Origin: Rhizobacter sp.
Lineage (GTDB): Bacteria; Pseudomonadota; Gammaproteobacteria; Burkholderiales; Burkholderiaceae_C
Assembly (NCBI GenBank): GCA_025351675.1
Contig: JANXVK010000654.1
Span: 1-7,753, forward strand
Reading direction: 5' to 3'
DNA length: 7,753 nt
Each line of letters begins with the position of its first letter. Position 1 is the stretch's first letter. This document shows positions 5,644 through 7,753 of the stretch, piece by piece. The translations under genes were made by a program, and so were the position numbers. The notes under the pieces were generated by a model. The model was not told where the DNA came from. It did no database searches and saw only the letters and a program-made list of their open reading frames with translations.

Positions 5644-6231
5644 ATGCTCGCACGACTTTCCGCGTTCGTCATCTGGGCCTTGGTGGCCGCCACGGCGGTG
5701 TTCTGGGGTTTGCGGCTGCTGGTGCGCCCGGCGCCGGCACCTGCGTATGCGATCGCCGTCGGCGACGCCGCGGGCGTGCGCGGCGACCTGACGCGCCTGC
5801 TCGGCAGCGCACCGGTCGCGCCGACGTCCACGAGCGCCGCGCCCGAAGCGGCGTCGCGGTTCCGGCTGCTGGGCATCGTCGCGCCGAAGACCGCGGGCGC
5901 CGGCGGCGCGGGCGTCTCGAACGGTGTCGCGCTGATCGCGGTCGACGGCAAGATGCCGAAAGCCTACGCCGTCGGCGCGCCACTCGATGGTGACTTGGTG
6001 CTGAAGTCGGTCAGCCTGCGCACGGCCTCGATCGCGTCGGGCCAGGGCGCGCCCACGATCACGCTCGAATTGCCGCCGCCGGTGCCCCCGGCCACCGGCA
6101 GCCTGCCAGGTTCGCAGATGGGCGGCATGCCCGCGTCGCCGCCGGCGATGGTGCCGCAGTACGTGCCCGCTCCGATGCCGGCGACCGCCGTCGCGCCGCC
6201 GCGCACCGACGCGGGCGCGCTGACCCAGTAA
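5644..6231 (+). CDS. gspC: Type II secretion system protein GspC, short form without PDZ domain
   Basis: GspC links the inner-membrane platform to the outer-membrane secretin GspD through its periplasmic homology region (HR). The 195-residue product has a short basic N-terminus, one membrane helix at about 7-27 (AFVIWALVAATAVFWGLRLLV), and a linker rich in Ala, Pro and Thr. A compact HR domain follows at about 72-145, with FRLLGIVAPKTAG, GVALIAVDGKMPKAYAVGAPL and LKSVSLRTASI; the last two match the family pattern of a bound parameter strand followed by the G.V.DG.L motif. Residues about 144-187 are rich in Pro and Met and look disordered. The PDZ domain or coiled coil that ends many GspC proteins is absent. 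It stands alone on the plus strand, diverging from gspG. No Shine-Dalgarno is visible before the ATG, so a leaderless message is possible. Confidence 0.88.
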   Translation: MLARLSAFVIWALVAATAVFWGLRLLVRPAPAPAYAIAVGDAAGVRGDLTRLLGSAPVAPTSTSAAPEAASRFRLLGIVAPKTAGAGGAGVSNGVALIAVDGKMPKAYAVGAPLDGDLVLKSVSLRTASIASGQGAPTITLELPPPVPPATGSLPGSQMGGMPASPPAMVPQYVPAPMPATAVAPPRTDAGALTQ

Positions 6232-6237
6232 GCGCCG

Positions 6238-6254
6238 CGCCCCTCAGAGGGGCG
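6238..6254. terminator. Hairpin between convergent gspC and the cobT-like gene
   Basis: CGCCCCT (6238-6244) pairs perfectly with AGGGGCG (6248-6254) around a 3-base loop. It lies seven bases after the gspC stop and covers the stop codon of the convergent cobT-like gene (6246-6244). A GC-rich hairpin between two convergent genes suits a shared, bidirectional terminator. No run of T follows on either strand (only TT on plus), so it is not a textbook intrinsic terminator. Confidence 0.45.
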
Positions 6255-7317
6255 TTGCCGGGTCGGTGCCGGTATTCATCGCACCCGGATGCGTCGGGCC
6301 GGGCTCCTCGCCCTCGGCCACTTCGGTCAACAGTGCAGCGGCGCTGCGCACTAGCGGCCAAGCGAGCGTGGCGCCGGTACCGTCGGTGCTTTCCATGCCC
6401 AGTTCGAGCAGGGCCGAGGCGTGGAACAGCGCGAGCGTCTGGTCCAGCCCCTCGTGACTGTGGCTGCGGCAGTAAACGCAGTAGTCGGTGACGGCCGGCG
6501 CGATGCGCGCGGCGACCATCAGCGCCGCGCAGGCCGGCATGCCGTCGACGACGATCAGGTGGCGCTTGCTGCCGGCCACCAGCATCACGCCGACCATCAT
6601 CGCCATTTCGAAGCCGCCGAATGCCGCCAGCACCTCGACCGGGTCGGTCACGTCTTTGTGGCGGCCTTGCGCGCCCTGCAACACGGCGAGCAGGTGCGAC
6701 AGGTACGCCTCTTCCATGTCCGGCCCCGAAATGAGCAAGTCCGACAGGTTCGCGCCCGACAGGCGCGACAGCACCAGCGCCGCGCTTTCGTGCGAGCCGA
6801 CACCGATGCCGGCGCAGGCGACGACGTTGCCGACCAGCGAATCGGCGATCTCCATCCCGGCGCGAATGGCGGCGTGCGCCTGATCGAGCGACATCGCCGA
6901 CGTGATTCGCGCGTTGCGCGTGCCATGTGCAATCTTGCGCGCCAGCAGTCGGGCGTGCGGCGCGACCGAGTCGGAGACGCCGCAGTCCACCACCGACAGC
7001 TCCAGCCCCTGAATGCGCGCGAACACCGCGACCGGCAGCTGCGAGGTCAGCAACTGGTGCGCCAGCAGCACGGTCGACTGGTTGCCGGCCACGCTCAGCC
7101 CCTCGACCGCGAGGCCGTGGTCGGCCGCGAAGATCGCGATCTGCGGCGTGCGAAAGCGCGGCTTCAGCGTGTTTTGGATCAGCCCGAGCCGCACCGCCAG
7201 CGCTTCGAGCTCGCCGAGGCCGCCGGTGGTTTCGGCGCGCCGGGCGAGCTTGTTGCGCAGCGCCTGTTCGAGCAGCGGGTTCGAGGTGGCGGAAATGAGC
7301 GAGCGATTGACCGACAT
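6244..7317 (-). CDS. cobT: CobT-family nicotinate-nucleotide:dimethylbenzimidazole phosphoribosyltransferase, divergent
   Basis: Classical CobT makes alpha-ribazole phosphate from nicotinate mononucleotide and 5,6-dimethylbenzimidazole for the lower loop of cobalamin. The 357-residue product has the family's length and order: GGLGELEALAVRLGLIQNT (32-50), IAIFAADHGLAVEGLS (60-75), AVFARIQGLELSVVDCGV (97-114), the NVVACAGIGVGSHESAALVL region (164-183), AFGGFEMAMMVGV (232-244), HLIVVDGM (253-260), and DGTGATLAWPL (312-322). Several usual motifs are altered, judged against the family as I remember it. KPLGALG-like is RAETTGGLG, GEMGIGNTTSAA is CAGIGVGSHESAA, and the GEGTGA loop holding the catalytic Glu reads TDGTGA, with Asp312 in its place. 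It could be an altered but active CobT, an enzyme for another base, or a non-catalytic paralogue. No other cobalamin gene is nearby. The start is the first suitable ATG, with a candidate promoter upstream. Family call firm, exact reaction unsure. Confidence 0.82.
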   Translation of the reverse strand: MSVNRSLISATSNPLLEQALRNKLARRAETTGGLGELEALAVRLGLIQNTLKPRFRTPQIAIFAADHGLAVEGLSVAGNQSTVLLAHQLLTSQLPVAVFARIQGLELSVVDCGVSDSVAPHARLLARKIAHGTRNARITSAMSLDQAHAAIRAGMEIADSLVGNVVACAGIGVGSHESAALVLSRLSGANLSDLLISGPDMEEAYLSHLLAVLQGAQGRHKDVTDPVEVLAAFGGFEMAMMVGVMLVAGSKRHLIVVDGMPACAALMVAARIAPAVTDYCVYCRSHSHEGLDQTLALFHASALLELGMESTDGTGATLAWPLVRSAAALLTEVAEGEEPGPTHPGAMNTGTDPATPL

Positions 7318-7363
7318 GGGCGTCCGTTGATTCTGTGGAACTCAGACTGGGCTCAAGGCGCGG

Positions 7364-7393
7364 ATTGTGGGGCCGCCGGCCGCTCGGGTGCAA
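7364..7393 (-). promoter_or_regulatory. Candidate sigma-70 promoter of the cobT-like gene
   Basis: In the 109-base gap after ilvA, the minus strand has TTGCAC (7393-7388), an 18-base spacer, then CACAAT (7369-7364). Transcription would start near 7357, about 40 bases before the ATG at 7317, with a weak GGA six bases upstream of that ATG. Both hexamers are imperfect (three and four of six), but CACAAT-type -10 sites are common in GC-rich betaproteobacteria. Confidence 0.35.
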
Positions 7394-7402
7394 TCAGTGC
7401 AC

Positions 7403-7435
7403 GGTCAACGCAAGGTCAACGCAAGGTCAACGCAA
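7403..7435 (-). repeat. Three perfect tandem copies of an 11-bp unit overlapping the ilvA stop
   Basis: The unit TTGCGTTGACC on the minus strand is repeated exactly three times without mismatch (7435-7425, 7424-7414, 7413-7403). The first copy encodes the last Leu-Arg and the TGA stop of ilvA; the other two lie in the following gap. The period of 11 bp is close to one helical turn and is not a multiple of three. Each copy contains TTGACC, which resembles a -35 hexamer. Confidence 0.9.
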
Positions 7436-7753
7436 GAACAGCCGATACACCGGGTTGTCGGTTTCGTCCTCGCAGGGGTAGGCCAGGCTCTCGAGAAATT
7501 CCTTGAAGCCCTTCTTGTCGTCGCGCGGCACCTGGATCCCGACGAGGATGCGGCCGTGGTCGGCGCCTTGGTTGCGATAGTGGAACAGGCTGATGTTCCA
7601 GCCCGGGTGCATGCTGGAGAGAAAGCGCATCAGCGCCCCGGGGCGCTCGGGGAAGACGAAGCGGTACAGCCGCTCGTCCTGCGCGAGCGCGCTGCGGCCG
7701 CCGACCATGTGGCGCAGGTGCTCCTTCGCGAGTTCGTCGTCGGTCAGGTCGAG
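7427..7753 (-). CDS. ilvA: Threonine ammonia-lyase (threonine dehydratase) IlvA, partial: C-terminal ACT-like regulatory domain
   Basis: IlvA deaminates threonine to 2-oxobutanoate, the first committed step of isoleucine synthesis, and its C-terminal ACT-like domain carries allosteric control by isoleucine and valine. Only the last 108 residues are in the window; the catalytic PLP-binding part lies beyond the right edge. The visible part reads [19 protein letters not shown], then [19 protein letters not shown], then [20 protein letters not shown], and ends in [14 protein letters not shown]. This follows the E. coli-type biosynthetic enzyme closely ([38 protein letters not shown] and DETNNPAFRFFL as I remember them). 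The ATG at 7708 is internal, since the frame stays open to base 7753. The stop codon lies within an 11-bp tandem repeat. The next gene on the same strand, the cobT-like gene, begins 109 bases on and has no obvious functional tie. Confidence 0.95.
   Translation of the reverse strand, partial: LDLTDDELAKEHLRHMVGGRSALAQDERLYRFVFPERPGALMRFLSSMHPGWNISLFHYRNQGADHGRILVGIQVPRDDKKGFKEFLESLAYPCEDETDNPVYRLFLR

Noticed and set aside
6059..7393. Minus-strand 444-codon frame overlapping both the cobT-like gene and gspC
   Set aside because: It is the cobT-like gene read in a shifted frame, with Arg/Ala-rich filler and no domain.
7371..7402. Terminator downstream of ilvA
   Set aside because: GTGCA/TGCAC (5-bp stem, 5-base loop) and GGCC-GCC-GGCC are present, but the stems are short and there is no T-tract, and the region overlaps the candidate promoter of the next gene.
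7403..7435. CRISPR array or integron-like repeat
   Set aside because: The units are 11 bp, directly abutting and without spacers; it is a plain short tandem repeat.
6421..7506. Plus-strand 361-codon frame opposite the cobT-like gene
   Set aside because: The translation is rich in Arg, Gln and His with no family resemblance, and it runs through the intergenic gap and into ilvA; the minus-strand CobT-like frame explains the sequence.

Overview
The window is GC-rich (about 70% by eye), gene-dense DNA from a proteobacterium. It most resembles a betaproteobacterium of the order Burkholderiales (Rubrivivax/Leptothrix/Methylibium-like). This rests on the protein sequences, the codon usage with G/C at third positions, the TACAAT/CACAAT-type -10 hexamers, and a gsp order in which gspC stands apart next to gspG. 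The placement is by recognition, not by search.

Bases 1-5585, minus strand: a block of type II secretion system (T2SS, general secretory pathway) genes, transcribed right to left in the order gspG, gspH, gspI, gspJ, gspK, gspL, gspM, gspN. gspN runs off the left edge. gspG is the major pseudopilin; gspH, I, J and K are the minor pseudopilins of the tip; gspL, M and N are inner-membrane platform proteins. Most junctions are 4-base start/stop overlaps (ATGA or GTGA). There are two exceptions. A 127-base gap before gspL carries a plausible internal promoter. At gspG/gspH a dense cluster of perfect inverted repeats sits directly after the gspG stop and is read in frame into the possible gspH leader.

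Bases 5644-6231, plus strand: gspC, diverging from gspG. It is a short form with one membrane helix and a homology region but no PDZ domain. The secretin (gspD), ATPase (gspE) and gspF are not in the window.

Bases 6244-7317, minus strand: a CobT-family protein (nicotinate-nucleotide:dimethylbenzimidazole phosphoribosyltransferase family), convergent with gspC across a hairpin that overlaps its stop codon. It diverges at motifs that are normally conserved, including the glutamate used as catalytic base. Bases 7427-7753, minus strand: the C-terminal end of IlvA (threonine ammonia-lyase) with its ACT-type regulatory domain. An 11-bp unit repeated three times covers the ilvA stop codon.

The genes are mostly ordinary. 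The points worth a second look are the palindrome cluster between gspG and gspH with the resulting uncertainty about the GspH start, the divergent CobT-like protein, and the short tandem array at the end of ilvA. I see no defence system, CRISPR array, transposase, tRNA or rRNA gene.
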